DNA from: Micromonospora sp045209745
GTDB lineage: Bacteria; Actinomycetota; Actinomycetes; Mycobacteriales; Micromonosporaceae
Direction: 5' to 3'
Length of the DNA stretch: 64,000 bases
Assembly (NCBI RefSeq): GCF_045209745.1
Contig: NZ_CP109273.1
Location: forward strand, 1,178,001-1,242,000
The notes under the pieces are model-generated. The model was not told the origin of the DNA and did not search any database. It saw only the letters and a list, made by a program, of their open reading frames with translations. Each line of letters opens with the position of its first letter. Positions within the stretch are counted from its first letter, which is position 1. A program made the position numbers and the translations under genes. This document shows positions 1-7,476 of this stretch, in pieces.

Positions 1-818
1 AGCAGCCGGGCCCACTCCAGCCAGTGGCCGATGGTGGAGCCGTACGGCCGGAACGGGTCGGCGGGCTGGTTCCGGTTGTAGTCGGGCAGCGGCGCCCAGT
101 CGGTGGTGAAGTGCTCGGGCAGCCGCCAGTCGTGCCGGGCGGCCTCGGTGTGCACCAGGTGGGTGGCGATCTGCAGGGCCCGGTCGGCCCAGCTCGCGTC
201 GCCGGTGGCGGCGGTCGCGGCGAGGTACGCCTCGACCATGTGCATGCTGCTGTTGGCACCGCGGTAATCCTCGGTGACCGTCCAGTCCCGGTTCCACGAT
301 TCGCGGACCGCACCGGCGTCGGCGTCCCAGAACCGGTCCCGCACCACGGTCTGCACATCGGCGAGCAACTGGTCCGCGCCGGGCCGTCCGGCGCGCGCGG
401 CGCTGGACGCGGCGAGCAGCACGAACGCGTGGTCGTAGCCGGCCTTGCGATCGTCGAGGGGCGCACCCTGCTGGTCCACGGCGCTGAACCAGCCGCCGTA
501 CCGGTCGTCGCGCAGCAGTGTGCTGAGCGCGGCTACCCCGTGATCGACCAGGGCGGCAGCGTCCGGGTCGCCGTTGCGGTGGGCGAGGGCGGCCACGTGG
601 GTCATCCGGCAGGTGATCCAGGTGTGTATCGGTTCGCCGCGGTTCGGGGTGCGGTCGTCGGTCAGCCACCAGAAGCCGCCCTCGGGCCGGACCGCGCGGC
701 GGGCCGTGTCGAGCAGCGTGTGGGTCTGGTCGGCGAGGAACGCGTCCAGGTCGGGCAGGTCGGGTGACCCCGAAGGAGCTGGGGTCGTTGCGGCGTCGGA
801 TCGGGGCACGTCGGTCAT
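1..818 (-). CDS. AGE/YihS-family sugar isomerase or epimerase, C-terminus cut by window edge
   Basis: About 272 codons are visible, read from an ATG at 816-818; the gene runs off the left edge. The protein belongs to the N-acylglucosamine 2-epimerase superfamily (alpha/alpha barrel), whose members interconvert aldoses and ketoses such as mannose/fructose or sulfoquinovose/sulfofructose. Supporting motifs are TWITCRMTHV near residue 70, YDHAFVLLAA near 130, NSSMHMVEAYLA near 190, and GHWLEWARLL at the visible end, matching the family's G-H-x-x-E-W motif. The exact substrate cannot be read from the sequence. A LacI-type palindrome 160 bp upstream suggests control by a sugar-responsive repressor. 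The start could be slightly different, but the region before it looks noncoding. Confidence 0.82.
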   Translation of the reverse strand, partial: MTDVPRSDAATTPAPSGSPDLPDLDAFLADQTHTLLDTARRAVRPEGGFWWLTDDRTPNRGEPIHTWITCRMTHVAALAHRNGDPDAAALVDHGVAALSTLLRDDRYGGWFSAVDQQGAPLDDRKAGYDHAFVLLAASSAARAGRPGADQLLADVQTVVRDRFWDADAGAVRESWNRDWTVTEDYRGANSSMHMVEAYLAATAATGDASWADRALQIATHLVHTEAARHDWRLPEHFTTDWAPLPDYNRNQPADPFRPYGSTIGHWLEWARL

Positions 819-1151
819 CTCAGCTGGTCACCGCCGGGTAGGGAAGGGACATACGGCCAGGATCGGCGGGCGGACCGGGGTCCGCACCGGGAAACCGCCA
901 ACGGGACGTCGCGAACCGGCTGGCCGCACCGGATGCGCCGCGAAGAGAATCATGCGTGGAATTCCCCCCTTTTTGCCCGTTGACATCGTTGTCAACTGTC
1001 AACCCTGCTCCGGCATCCCGTCGACTGTCAATTCCAGTTGCCTCACACCGCAGTGCGGCAGCCACAGCTGCCCGGGCCTGGTCGGGCGGGTGGTTGTGGT
1101 CGCGGCGGCCAGCAGCGCCACCGCCACCTACGGCCAGTGCCCGCGCTTGGG
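819..1151. other. Intergenic region without a convincing gene
   Basis: This 333-bp stretch lies between the start of the isomerase gene and the end of the TetR gene, both on the minus strand. Both strands have open frames, but none has family-like sequence or a good ribosome binding site. It holds a LacI-type palindrome at 979-996 and two further copies of the GTCAA half-site (997-1003 and near 1027-1031), so I read it as the promoter and operator region of the isomerase gene. Confidence 0.6.
979..996. promoter_or_regulatory. LacI-family-like operator upstream of the isomerase gene
   Basis: GTTGACATCGTTGTCAAC is an 18-bp palindrome with a single mismatched pair and a central CG, the usual layout of actinobacterial LacI-family sugar-repressor sites. 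A third half-site, TGTCAAC, follows directly at 997-1003. It lies about 160 bp upstream of the sugar isomerase. The repressor itself is not in this window. Confidence 0.55.
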
Positions 1152-1784
1152 TCAGGGGGCACAGAGCTGTGCTCGTAGCGTGTCGAACGTCCATTGCTGC
1201 CATCGTTCGGTCGACCAGCCGCGTTCGCGCACGAACAGCAGGTACAGGGCTGGACTCAGCAGCGCGAACAGGATGTCGGCCGCCGCCTCGGCGGTGACGT
1301 CGGCTCGTGCACCCGGCTTGGTGACGATGGCCTCAGCGACAATCGTTTGCACCTGAAGCCGGGGCCGCTCCCCGTCCGGCCAGAGCTGTGCGATCTCCGC
1401 GTCGGAGGCCACCGCGGTGGCCACCATGTCGGTGATGGCCGCCACGCGGTGCAGCACCTCGCCGACGCCCCGGACATACGCGCGGAGCAGGGCTTCGGCG
1501 GTCTCCGATGCCAGAGCCTCACGGAACCACGGCCGGTCCATCGTGGTGATCGACTCGTCGTCGCCTGCGATCGTGACGTCTACGAGCTCCTTGAGCAGCT
1601 TGCGCTTGTTTCCGAAGACGAAGTAGATCGTCTGGATCGCGACCGTCGCCCGGTCGGCGACCTCCTGCAGGTTCGTCGCGCCGTACCCGTTGGTGATGAA
1701 CAGCTCACGCGCGGCGTCGAGGATGCGCCCCCGCGTCTCCGCCGCCCGCTGGGTCCTCGTCTTAATGCTCTTGACTTCAGCCAC
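1152..1784 (-). CDS. TetR/AcrR-family transcriptional regulator
   Basis: A 210-residue repressor with a GTG start at 1782-1784. The N-terminal helix-turn-helix is clear: ILDAARELF near residues 21-29, then NLQEVADRATVAIQTIYFVF (about 38-57) and the usual K-L-L helix start. The C-terminal ligand domain is divergent, as normal for this family. It is divergent from a monooxygenase-like gene and a DrrAB-type exporter, with a palindromic operator in the 59-bp gap, so it most likely represses that exporter operon and itself. The inducer is unknown. The ribosome binding site is weak, so a start a few codons away is possible. Confidence 0.85.
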   Translation of the reverse strand: MAEVKSIKTRTQRAAETRGRILDAARELFITNGYGATNLQEVADRATVAIQTIYFVFGNKRKLLKELVDVTIAGDDESITTMDRPWFREALASETAEALLRAYVRGVGEVLHRVAAITDMVATAVASDAEIAQLWPDGERPRLQVQTIVAEAIVTKPGARADVTAEAAADILFALLSPALYLLFVRERGWSTERWQQWTFDTLRAQLCAP

Positions 1785-1795
1785 CGCAGTAGTCT

Positions 1796-1833
1796 ATCTC
1801 TAGAACCGTTCATTAGAGATAACTTCTAGAGAT
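1796..1833. promoter_or_regulatory. TetR operator between divergent genes
   Basis: ATCTCTAGAA at 1796-1805 is repeated exactly in inverted orientation as TTCTAGAGAT at 1824-1833. A further TAGAGAT copy lies at 1814-1820, so the shorter palindrome ATCTCTA-N11-TAGAGAT also forms. The cluster fills the 59-bp gap between the TetR gene and the exporter operon and would overlap both promoters. It is unusually AT-rich for its surroundings. Binding is inferred. Confidence 0.7.
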
Positions 1834-1843
1834 TGGTTCTGGC

Positions 1844-2134
1844 ATGTCTGTCATCACCGTTACTCGATTCACGATCGAGCCTGACACCGGGACCGCGCTG
1901 CGCACCCGGCACGCCGACCTTGTCGCCGCGATCAGGTCGGCGACGCCCGGCCTTGTCGAGACGCGACTCGGGCAGGTCGACGAGCAGACCTGGATCGGCA
2001 TCTGGCGGTGGGACTCCGCCGAGCACCTCCAGGCGGCCCGCCGGATCGCCCCCGATCTTCCGGAGACCACGGCCACCTTCTCGCTGGCCCGCGCGGTCAC
2101 CGCCGCCGATGTGGCTGTCGTCGATGAGCACTGA
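1844..2134 (+). CDS. Small antibiotic-biosynthesis-monooxygenase-like (ABM fold) protein
   Basis: A 96-residue single-domain protein. Its length and pattern (RFTIEPDTGTALRTRHADLV at the start, then a conserved W-x-G-x-W-x-W-x-S stretch, TWIGIWRWDSAEHLQAA, near residues 48-64) fit the dimeric ferredoxin-like ABM fold. Such proteins act as cofactor-free monooxygenases or small stress-associated proteins; the substrate here is unknown. It is the first gene of the exporter operon, its stop overlapping the start region of the ATPase gene, and it begins directly after the shared TetR operator. Confidence 0.65.
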   Translation: MSVITVTRFTIEPDTGTALRTRHADLVAAIRSATPGLVETRLGQVDEQTWIGIWRWDSAEHLQAARRIAPDLPETTATFSLARAVTAADVAVVDEH

Positions 2135-3119
2135 CCCGGTGCACGGCGAGCTGGCGATCGAAGCCACCGGCCTGGTCAAAGCTTTCGACGGCCACCGCGC
2201 CGTCGACGGGGTGGATCTGGCCGTGCCCGCCGGCGGTGTCTTCGGTTTCCTCGGTCCAAACGGGGCCGGTAAGACCACCACCCTCCGCATCCTCGCCACC
2301 CTGCTGCGACCGGACGGCGGCACCGCGCGGGTGCTCGGCCACGACGTCGTACGCGAAGCTGATCGTGTCCGCGACCGGATCAGCCTGACCGGCCAGTTCG
2401 CCACGATCGACGCGGAGCTGACGGCATTCGAGAACCTCACGATCCTGGCCCGGCTCCTCGGCTACGGCAGGGCCGGAGCCAGGAGCCGCGCCGAGGAACT
2501 GCTCGACGGATTCGGGCTCACCGATGTCGCCGGCGCGACCGTCAAGACGCATTCGGGCGGCATGCGGCGCCGGCTGGACCTCGCCGCCAGCATCATCGTC
2601 ACCCCGGACCTGCTGTTCCTGGACGAGCCGACCACGGGCCTGGATCCACGCAGCCGCAACCAGGTGTGGAGCATCGTGCGCGCCCTCGTCCGCGAGGGCA
2701 CCACCGTGCTACTCACCACGCAGTACCTCGACGAGGCCGACCGGCTCGCCGACCGGCTCGCCGTCGTTGACCGGGGCCGGATCATCGCGGCGGGCACACC
2801 CGCACAGCTCAAGGCATCGGTGGGTGCCGGAACCCTCCAGGTCCAGGTGCTTGAGCCGGACCACCGGGCCGAGGCCGCGCGACTCCTGGCCGGCTCCCTT
2901 GGCGTCGCAGTCCAGACCGGCACCGACGACGGTCTGCTCTCGGCCCGGGTGGACGACCCCGCCCGCGCCTCGGTCGCGTTCGCTGAGCTGACCCGGGCTG
3001 GGATTCACCTCACGACGTTCGCGCTCGGCCTACCCAGCCTCGACGAGGCGTTCCTGGCCCTCACCGGACGCAGCAGCAGCACCCAGGTCGGCACCGACGC
3101 AGCGGAGAAGGCGGCATGA
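2124..3119 (+). CDS. DrrA-like ABC transporter ATP-binding protein
   Basis: A 331-residue ATPase of the daunorubicin-resistance (DrrA/ABC-2) class. Walker A GPNGAGKTT lies near residues 46-54, the signature SGGMRRR near 143-149, and Walker B LLFLDEPTTGLD near 162-173, followed by a switch region with TTQYLDEADRLADR. The C-terminal 80 residues form the usual DrrA extension. I chose the ATG at 2124, which overlaps the end of the previous gene by 11 bp; an in-frame ATG at 2109 is an alternative. The stop overlaps the next start (ATGA), showing translational coupling with the permease. It probably powers export of a hydrophobic drug or metabolite. Confidence 0.9.
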   Translation: MSTDPVHGELAIEATGLVKAFDGHRAVDGVDLAVPAGGVFGFLGPNGAGKTTTLRILATLLRPDGGTARVLGHDVVREADRVRDRISLTGQFATIDAELTAFENLTILARLLGYGRAGARSRAEELLDGFGLTDVAGATVKTHSGGMRRRLDLAASIIVTPDLLFLDEPTTGLDPRSRNQVWSIVRALVREGTTVLLTTQYLDEADRLADRLAVVDRGRIIAAGTPAQLKASVGAGTLQVQVLEPDHRAEAARLLAGSLGVAVQTGTDDGLLSARVDDPARASVAFAELTRAGIHLTTFALGLPSLDEAFLALTGRSSSTQVGTDAAEKAA

Positions 3120-3952
3120 CCATGACATCGACGACGCCGGACACGATCGACCAGACCCTCCCCGACGCCGTGTCGACGCGTCCGCGACCGCCGCGTGCCA
3201 GCCCGGTGTCGGCGTCCCTCACGTTCGCTCGGCGCGCCCTACTGAAGATCAAGCACGTTCCGGAGCAGCTCGCCGACGCGATCATGATTCCGGTGCTGTT
3301 CACCGTCATGTTCACGTACCTGTTCGGCGGCGCCATGGTCGGCTCGACGCATGAGTACCTCCAGTACCTCCTCCCGGGCACCACAGTCTTCGCGGTGCTG
3401 CTCATCACCGTGTACGCGGGCGTCAACCTCAGGACCGACATCACCACCGGCGTGGCCGACCGCTTCCGGTCCATGCCGATCTGGCGCCCGGCCCTCATCG
3501 TCGGCGGCCTGATCAGCGACGCCGGCCGCAACCTCCTCGCCGCAGGGATCGTCCTCGCCCTCGGACTCGTCATGGGCTTCCGCCCCGAGGGCGGTGCCGT
3601 CGGCGTCCTGTCGGCGGTCGCGCTCATCCTCGTATTCGCGTTCGGCCTGTCCTGGGTCTGGGCGACGCTCGGGCTCGTCCTTCGCACACCGAGCGCCATC
3701 TCGGCGGTGAGCTTCCTCGTGCAGTTCCCGCTCACCTTCGCCAGCAACGTCTTCGTCGACCCGAAGACCATGCCCGGATGGCTGCGGACGTTCGTCGAGG
3801 TCAACCCGGTCAGCCTGCTCGTCGACGCCGTCAGAGGGCTCATGCACGGCACCGCCGAGCCCGACCGGATCGGCGTCGTGCTCCTCACCGCGGTCCTGCT
3901 CGTGGCGATCTTCGGTCCGTTGACGATGCGCCTGTATCGCACCCGCACGTGA
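3116..3952 (+). CDS. DrrB-like ABC-2 transporter permease
   Basis: A 278-residue membrane protein with about six hydrophobic segments after a roughly 45-residue polar N-terminus. It resembles the DrrB/ABC2_membrane family: FTYLFGGAMVGSTHEYLQYLLPG near residues 65-87 and SNVFVDPKTMPGWLRTFVEVNPVS in the second half are typical. The start codon overlaps the ATPase stop (ATGA), so the two subunits are made together and form one half-transporter pair. The TetR repressor upstream is the likely regulator. The exported compound is unknown. Confidence 0.9.
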   Translation: MTMTSTTPDTIDQTLPDAVSTRPRPPRASPVSASLTFARRALLKIKHVPEQLADAIMIPVLFTVMFTYLFGGAMVGSTHEYLQYLLPGTTVFAVLLITVYAGVNLRTDITTGVADRFRSMPIWRPALIVGGLISDAGRNLLAAGIVLALGLVMGFRPEGGAVGVLSAVALILVFAFGLSWVWATLGLVLRTPSAISAVSFLVQFPLTFASNVFVDPKTMPGWLRTFVEVNPVSLLVDAVRGLMHGTAEPDRIGVVLLTAVLLVAIFGPLTMRLYRTRT

Positions 3953-4002
3953 CCACCGACACCGCTCACTCGCCGCGACCCATGCCCATGAGGAGTAGAC
4001 CA

Positions 4003-4431
4003 ATGCTGACCCGCCTCCACCTGCTCGCTGCCGCGACAGCGGTCACCACGACAATGTTGCTCGTCCTCGCCGCGCTCAGCACCGCGCTGCTCGACGCGCA
4101 CCATGCCGTCGACGTCCGGCGGGCCGTGCTGTGGGCACTGCTCGTCCTCGTCCCGGCCGTGCTGCTTACCGCAGCGACCGGTTTCCGTCTGGCTGGCGCC
4201 TCGATCGACCCGAAGGTCATGGCCAAGCGAGGCCGTATGCCGTTCATCGCCGGCATCGGACTGTTCCTGCTGACTCCCGCCGCGTTCGCCCTGGACCGGC
4301 TCGCCCTGGGCGGCGAGTTCGGTGCCGTGTACCTGCTGGTGCAGACCGTCGAGGTGCTCGCCGCCACGACGGCCCTGGCCCTGATGGCCGGCAACATCCG
4401 CGATGGCCTCCGGCTCACCGGACGCCACTGA
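4003..4431 (+). CDS. Four-helix membrane protein of unknown function
   Basis: A 142-residue protein with four hydrophobic segments, roughly residues 7-29, 43-63, 83-103 and 112-130, separated by short polar loops. No family is recognised. The ATG at 4003 follows a clear AGGAG at 3991-3995. It starts 50 bp after the DrrB-like permease on the same strand and may belong to the same transcript; small membrane proteins of this type often accompany TetR-controlled exporters, but a role in export is only inferred from position. Confidence 0.75.
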   Translation: MLTRLHLLAAATAVTTTMLLVLAALSTALLDAHHAVDVRRAVLWALLVLVPAVLLTAATGFRLAGASIDPKVMAKRGRMPFIAGIGLFLLTPAAFALDRLALGGEFGAVYLLVQTVEVLAATTALALMAGNIRDGLRLTGRH

Positions 4432-4488
4432 CCGCTTCTCAACCATCGGCCGGCCGCACCGCGCGGCCGGCCCTTCGAAGGGCACGCC

Positions 4489-4950
4489 ATGCAATTCCTC
4501 ATGCAGCCGATCGGCACCGTGCACAACAGCCGCTCGGACATCGCCATCACCGACCATTGGGGGGCCGTGACCAGCACCATCTCACTGGACCAGCGGTTCG
4601 ACGAGGACTGCCTACTCGGCCTGGACGAGTTCTCCCACGTCGATGTCTTCTTCGTCTTCGACCGGGCGACGGAACGGGCGCACTACCGACCCCGCCCGCC
4701 ACGTGGCCGGACAGACCTCCCGCCGGTCGGCGTCTTCGCCGACCGCGGACCCCACCGCCCCAATCGCATCGGCATGACCACCTGCCCCATCAAGTCGCTG
4801 AACGGCCGGACACTCGAAGTGCTCGGCCTCGACGCCGCAACCGGCACCCCCATCATCGACCTGAAACCCACGACGATCGAATTCCAACCCACCGACATCC
4901 GGCAACCGGCATGGGTCACACGCCTCATGGCCAACTACTTCCTGCCATGA
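4489..4950 (+). CDS. TrmO/TsaA-like tRNA N6-methyltransferase
   Basis: A 153-residue protein of the TsaA-like (TrmO, YaeB, VirR) family, which uses S-adenosylmethionine to methylate N6-threonylcarbamoyladenosine at tRNA position 37. It begins with the family pattern IGTVHNSR (residues 8-15) and carries LDEFSHVDVFFVFDRA near 43-58 and the conserved FADRGPHRPNRIGMT near 83-97. The length is close to the core domain of the family. Its place after an efflux operon is unusual, though a family member with another substrate cannot be excluded. The start has no strong ribosome binding site; a hairpin-like GGCCGGCC/GCGCGGCCGG stretch lies just before it. Confidence 0.85.
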   Translation: MQFLMQPIGTVHNSRSDIAITDHWGAVTSTISLDQRFDEDCLLGLDEFSHVDVFFVFDRATERAHYRPRPPRGRTDLPPVGVFADRGPHRPNRIGMTTCPIKSLNGRTLEVLGLDAATGTPIIDLKPTTIEFQPTDIRQPAWVTRLMANYFLP

Positions 4951-5139
4951 CCCACGGTGAGGCGGACAACGACCTCGCTGATTTCAATGCCGGCGGACTG
5001 TGCGACCGCGAACGGGCGGGCCGGCCGTACGAGAGGCGACTGCTCGACGCGGCGCTCACCCTGCACGCCGCTCGTCGCCGACGAGGTCGTCTTTCCGCAC
5101 CAGATCGAGGTGGTCCGCTGGCTGCTCGACATGGGCTGA
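4947..5139 (+). pseudogene. Possible frameshifted small gene remnant after trmO
   Basis: An ATG at 4947 overlaps the trmO stop (ATGA) and opens a frame encoding a charged, helix-like stretch (RPYERRLLDAALTLHA). Around position 5070 that frame becomes arginine-rich, while the frame one step away continues plausibly as LVADEVVFPHQIEVVRWLLD and stops at 5137-5139. The two halves together read like one protein of about 64 residues with a one-base shift. No family is recognised, and chance remains possible. Confidence 0.25.
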
Positions 5140-5148
5140 CGCCCCGGC

Positions 5149-5958
5149 TCAGCCGACCTGGCAGGTACGGCACCAGTAGAGGTTGCGCCCGGCCAGCTCG
5201 CCACGGCTGACCTCGGTGCCGCAGACGTGGCAGGGCGCGCCGGGGCGGCGGTAGACGTACACCTCGCCACCGTGCCGGTCCACCCGTGCCGGCCGGCCCA
5301 TCGCCTCCGGCAGGTGCGTGTCGCGCACCGTGTCGATCCGGCCGTGCTCGACCGCGAGCCGCATCAGCCCGACCAGGTCGACCCAGAGCGCGTCCCAGCT
5401 GGCACGGGTCAACCCTCGGCCAGGCATCGTCGGCGGCAGCCCGGCCCGGAACAGCGCCTCGGTCACGAAGATCAGCCCGGTGCCGGCCACCACCGACTGG
5501 TCCAGCAGCAGCGCGGCCAGGGGCGTCGGGCTGCGCGAAATTCTGCGGTACGCCCGCTCCGGGTCGGCATCGGCGCGCAGCGGATCCGGCCCGAGGCGGT
5601 CGCGCAGTGCGGCCACCTCGGGTGGGGTGAACAGTTCGCAGGCGGTGGGCCCGCGCAGGTCGAGCCAGTGCCGGTCGCTGGCCAGTCGCAGCCGCACCTG
5701 ACCGACCGGCTCCGGCGGCTCACCCGACCCGTCGGTGACCTTCCCGTACAGCCCGAGGTGCACGTGCAGCGTCAGCTCACCGGCATAGTGGTGCAGCAGG
5801 TGCTTGCCGTACGCCTCGGTGCCCTCCAGCACGGTCCCGGAGAGCCGGGCGGCGCCTTCGGCGAAGCGGCCCTGCGGGCTCGCGGCGTGCAGCTTGTCCC
5901 CGGCGAACAGCTCGGCGTGCCGGGCCGCCAGGCGATGGATCGTGTGTCCCTCTGGCAC
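5149..5958 (-). CDS. Fpg/Nei-family DNA glycosylase (Nei2-type endonuclease VIII)
   Basis: A 269-residue base-excision-repair enzyme that removes oxidised bases and cuts the abasic site. The GTG at 5956-5958 is fixed by function: the next residues are Pro-Glu-Gly-His, and the proline after the start Met is the catalytic nucleophile with Glu beside it. Other landmarks are YGKHLLHHY near 55-63, HVHLGLYGK near 70-78 (the lysine of the active site loop), the helix-two-turn-helix in the middle, and a C-terminal zinc finger with CHVC and CRTC pairs. It is convergent with trmO and stands alone. Confidence 0.93.
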   Translation of the reverse strand: MPEGHTIHRLAARHAELFAGDKLHAASPQGRFAEGAARLSGTVLEGTEAYGKHLLHHYAGELTLHVHLGLYGKVTDGSGEPPEPVGQVRLRLASDRHWLDLRGPTACELFTPPEVAALRDRLGPDPLRADADPERAYRRISRSPTPLAALLLDQSVVAGTGLIFVTEALFRAGLPPTMPGRGLTRASWDALWVDLVGLMRLAVEHGRIDTVRDTHLPEAMGRPARVDRHGGEVYVYRRPGAPCHVCGTEVSRGELAGRNLYWCRTCQVG

Positions 5959-6170
5959 GGGTGCCAAGGATAGCCAGCCGCGCGCGCCGGGCCGAGGCGC
6001 TGATCGACTCGGCATCAAGGAAACCGGGGGTCCACCTGAGCGATCAAGGGTGGTACGGCCGCCGTACCCGTTATTGGTGTCAGGAAACGCCGAGGTGGGT
6101 AGTTCAGGGCGGTACCGCGTGGGTGCCACCCCTTTTCGTCGGCCACCACGCATTCATCAGGAGGTGTGTA

Positions 6171-6947
6171 GTGGTCAGGATTCCTTCGCTGTCCCGCAGG
6201 TCCGAGCCGGGAACGACTCGGGACGAGAACCTCGATGGCCGCATTGACGGTCGCGACACCCCGGTCACCGACCGGGAAGGCTCGGCGGTCACCGACACCG
6301 GCCGGTCGAACGACGTCGCCGGCCGCCCGGTGGCCACCGACCAGACGACGTACCGCAGCGCCGCCACGCCCACCGAGCAGGCTGGCGAGGCCGAGCAGCG
6401 GGCCGCCGATCGGGCCTCGGTGGCCCGGGCCGCCACCGCGCGGTCGGTGCAGAGCGAGCCCCGGCCCGCCACCGTTCCGACCCCGGGGCACACCGCCGAC
6501 CGGGACGTCGACCTCGACAGCACGACCCGGCGACCCGACACGACCGACCGGGCCTCGACCGGCCGCGAGGTCGACCCGACCCCGGCGCCGACGGCGCCCG
6601 AGACGCCGGTGACGCGTGGCCCGAAGCCGCGGGCCAGCCTGCTCGCCACCCTCGGCCTGATCGTTTCCGTGGCCGCTGCGCTCTTCGTCCTGACCGGGAC
6701 CCTGGCCGGGTACGGCATCGGGCTCGGCGCGGTCGGCGCGGTGCTCTCGGTGCTCGGCCTGATGGCCACCCGCCGCCGGCACGTCGCCGGCAAGACCGAC
6801 GCGTTGTTCGGCGTGCTGATCGGGCTGGCCGCAGTGGTGATCGGGGTGCTGGCGATGACCGGCCAGTTCGACTGGCCGACCACCGACGGCGACTGGGTCC
6901 AGCGCTTCCGTGAGTGGCTCGACTCACAGTTTGTCGATCGCTTCTAG
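6171..6947 (+). CDS. Membrane protein with long charged N-terminal tail
   Basis: A 258-residue protein. The first 150 residues are low-complexity and rich in Arg, Asp, Thr and Pro (for example TDREGSAVTDTGR), with no recognisable domain. Two to three hydrophobic segments follow at roughly 160-185, 188-205 and 215-235, and the protein ends in an aromatic, amphipathic tail (DWVQRFREWLDSQFVDRF). GTG at 6171 is chosen because AGGAGG lies at 6159-6164. The C-terminal half resembles small DUF4190-like membrane proteins, but I would not assign a function. A 9-bp hairpin follows the stop. Confidence 0.8.
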   Translation: MVRIPSLSRRSEPGTTRDENLDGRIDGRDTPVTDREGSAVTDTGRSNDVAGRPVATDQTTYRSAATPTEQAGEAEQRAADRASVARAATARSVQSEPRPATVPTPGHTADRDVDLDSTTRRPDTTDRASTGREVDPTPAPTAPETPVTRGPKPRASLLATLGLIVSVAAALFVLTGTLAGYGIGLGAVGAVLSVLGLMATRRRHVAGKTDALFGVLIGLAAVVIGVLAMTGQFDWPTTDGDWVQRFREWLDSQFVDRF

Positions 6948-6960
6948 CGGGCACTGTTCC

Positions 6961-6985
6961 GCTCGCCGGTGATGCGCCGGCGAGC
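6961..6985 (+). terminator. Hairpin after membrane-protein gene
   Basis: GCTCGCCGG and CCGGCGAGC form a perfect 9-bp stem around a 7-base loop, 13 bp after the stop codon. There is no U-tract, as is common in actinobacteria. Confidence 0.55.
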
Positions 6986-7045
6986 GACCCGGCGGTTTCG
7001 TCGGCAGCCCGAACTCCCGGTGGTTCAGAGGCCGGGCGACAGCCT

Positions 7046-7074
7046 TTCAGGGGCGGCGGTTCGCCGCCCCTGAA
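7046..7074. terminator. Strong hairpin upstream of ddaH
   Basis: TTCAGGGGCGGCG pairs perfectly with CGCCGCCCCTGAA across a 3-base loop, a 13-bp stem. It lies between two plus-strand genes, about 100 bp after the first stop and 400 bp before ddaH, so it would end read-through from the left. Confidence 0.65.
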
Positions 7075-7394
7075 GTGCGTCCGGGCCCGGCAGGTTTCCC
7101 TGGGGGTCGGCTCTCTCTTAGGCCCCGACGCGTGAGCCCTCCGGACCAGCGGCGCCGGCCACCCTTGCTTTCCTCCTTTGCTCTGCTTCACCCCACGCAA
7201 CTCCGCACGTCCGGTATCCGGACGTTGGGTGCTGCGCCCGTTGAAGCAGGCAAAGGCTGCGCGAAGGCCCCAGCGGCAGGTGGCCCGGAACACGATTCCG
7301 GCCCGCTCAACCCTGGGCGCAACGAATCGCTACCACAGACCGCTCAGACGCAACGAATGTTCGGTCCGTGCAACTCTCAGTGGTGGATCCTGCC

Positions 7395-7429
7395 GCTGGC
7401 GCCGCATAACGTTGAGCAACGGCGCCAGC
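7395..7429. promoter_or_regulatory. Nested palindrome in the ddaH leader
   Basis: GCTGGCGCCG (7395-7404) and CGGCGCCAGC (7420-7429) are exact inverted repeats. Inside the loop and its edges is a second palindrome, CGTTGAGCAACG (7410-7421). The structure ends 47 bp before the ddaH start. It could be an operator (an arginine-responsive regulator would fit the operon) or an mRNA hairpin; the sequence cannot tell. Confidence 0.45.
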
Positions 7430-7476
7430 CCGTCGGCCACGGTGGCCGGGCGCGCCCGACCCCTTGGAGCAGGACA

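Larger units (their letters stand above)
6948..7476. other. Intergenic region with two terminator hairpins and a leader palindrome
   Basis: No gene is supported in these 529 bp. Directly after the membrane-protein stop is a 9-bp hairpin (6961-6985), and 60 bp further a perfect 13-bp hairpin (7046-7074). The stretch from about 7080 to 7380 shows no clear structure. A nested palindrome at 7395-7429 sits just before ddaH. I see no convincing promoter hexamers. Confidence 0.6.

Noticed and set aside
820..1203. Minus-strand open frame of about 127 codons before the isomerase
   Set aside because: No ribosome binding site, no recognisable sequence, and it overlaps the TetR 3' end and the operator region.
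7075..7476. N-terminal extension of ddaH
   Set aside because: The frame is open by chance through a hairpin region; the family starts near the ATG at 7477, which has a ribosome binding site.
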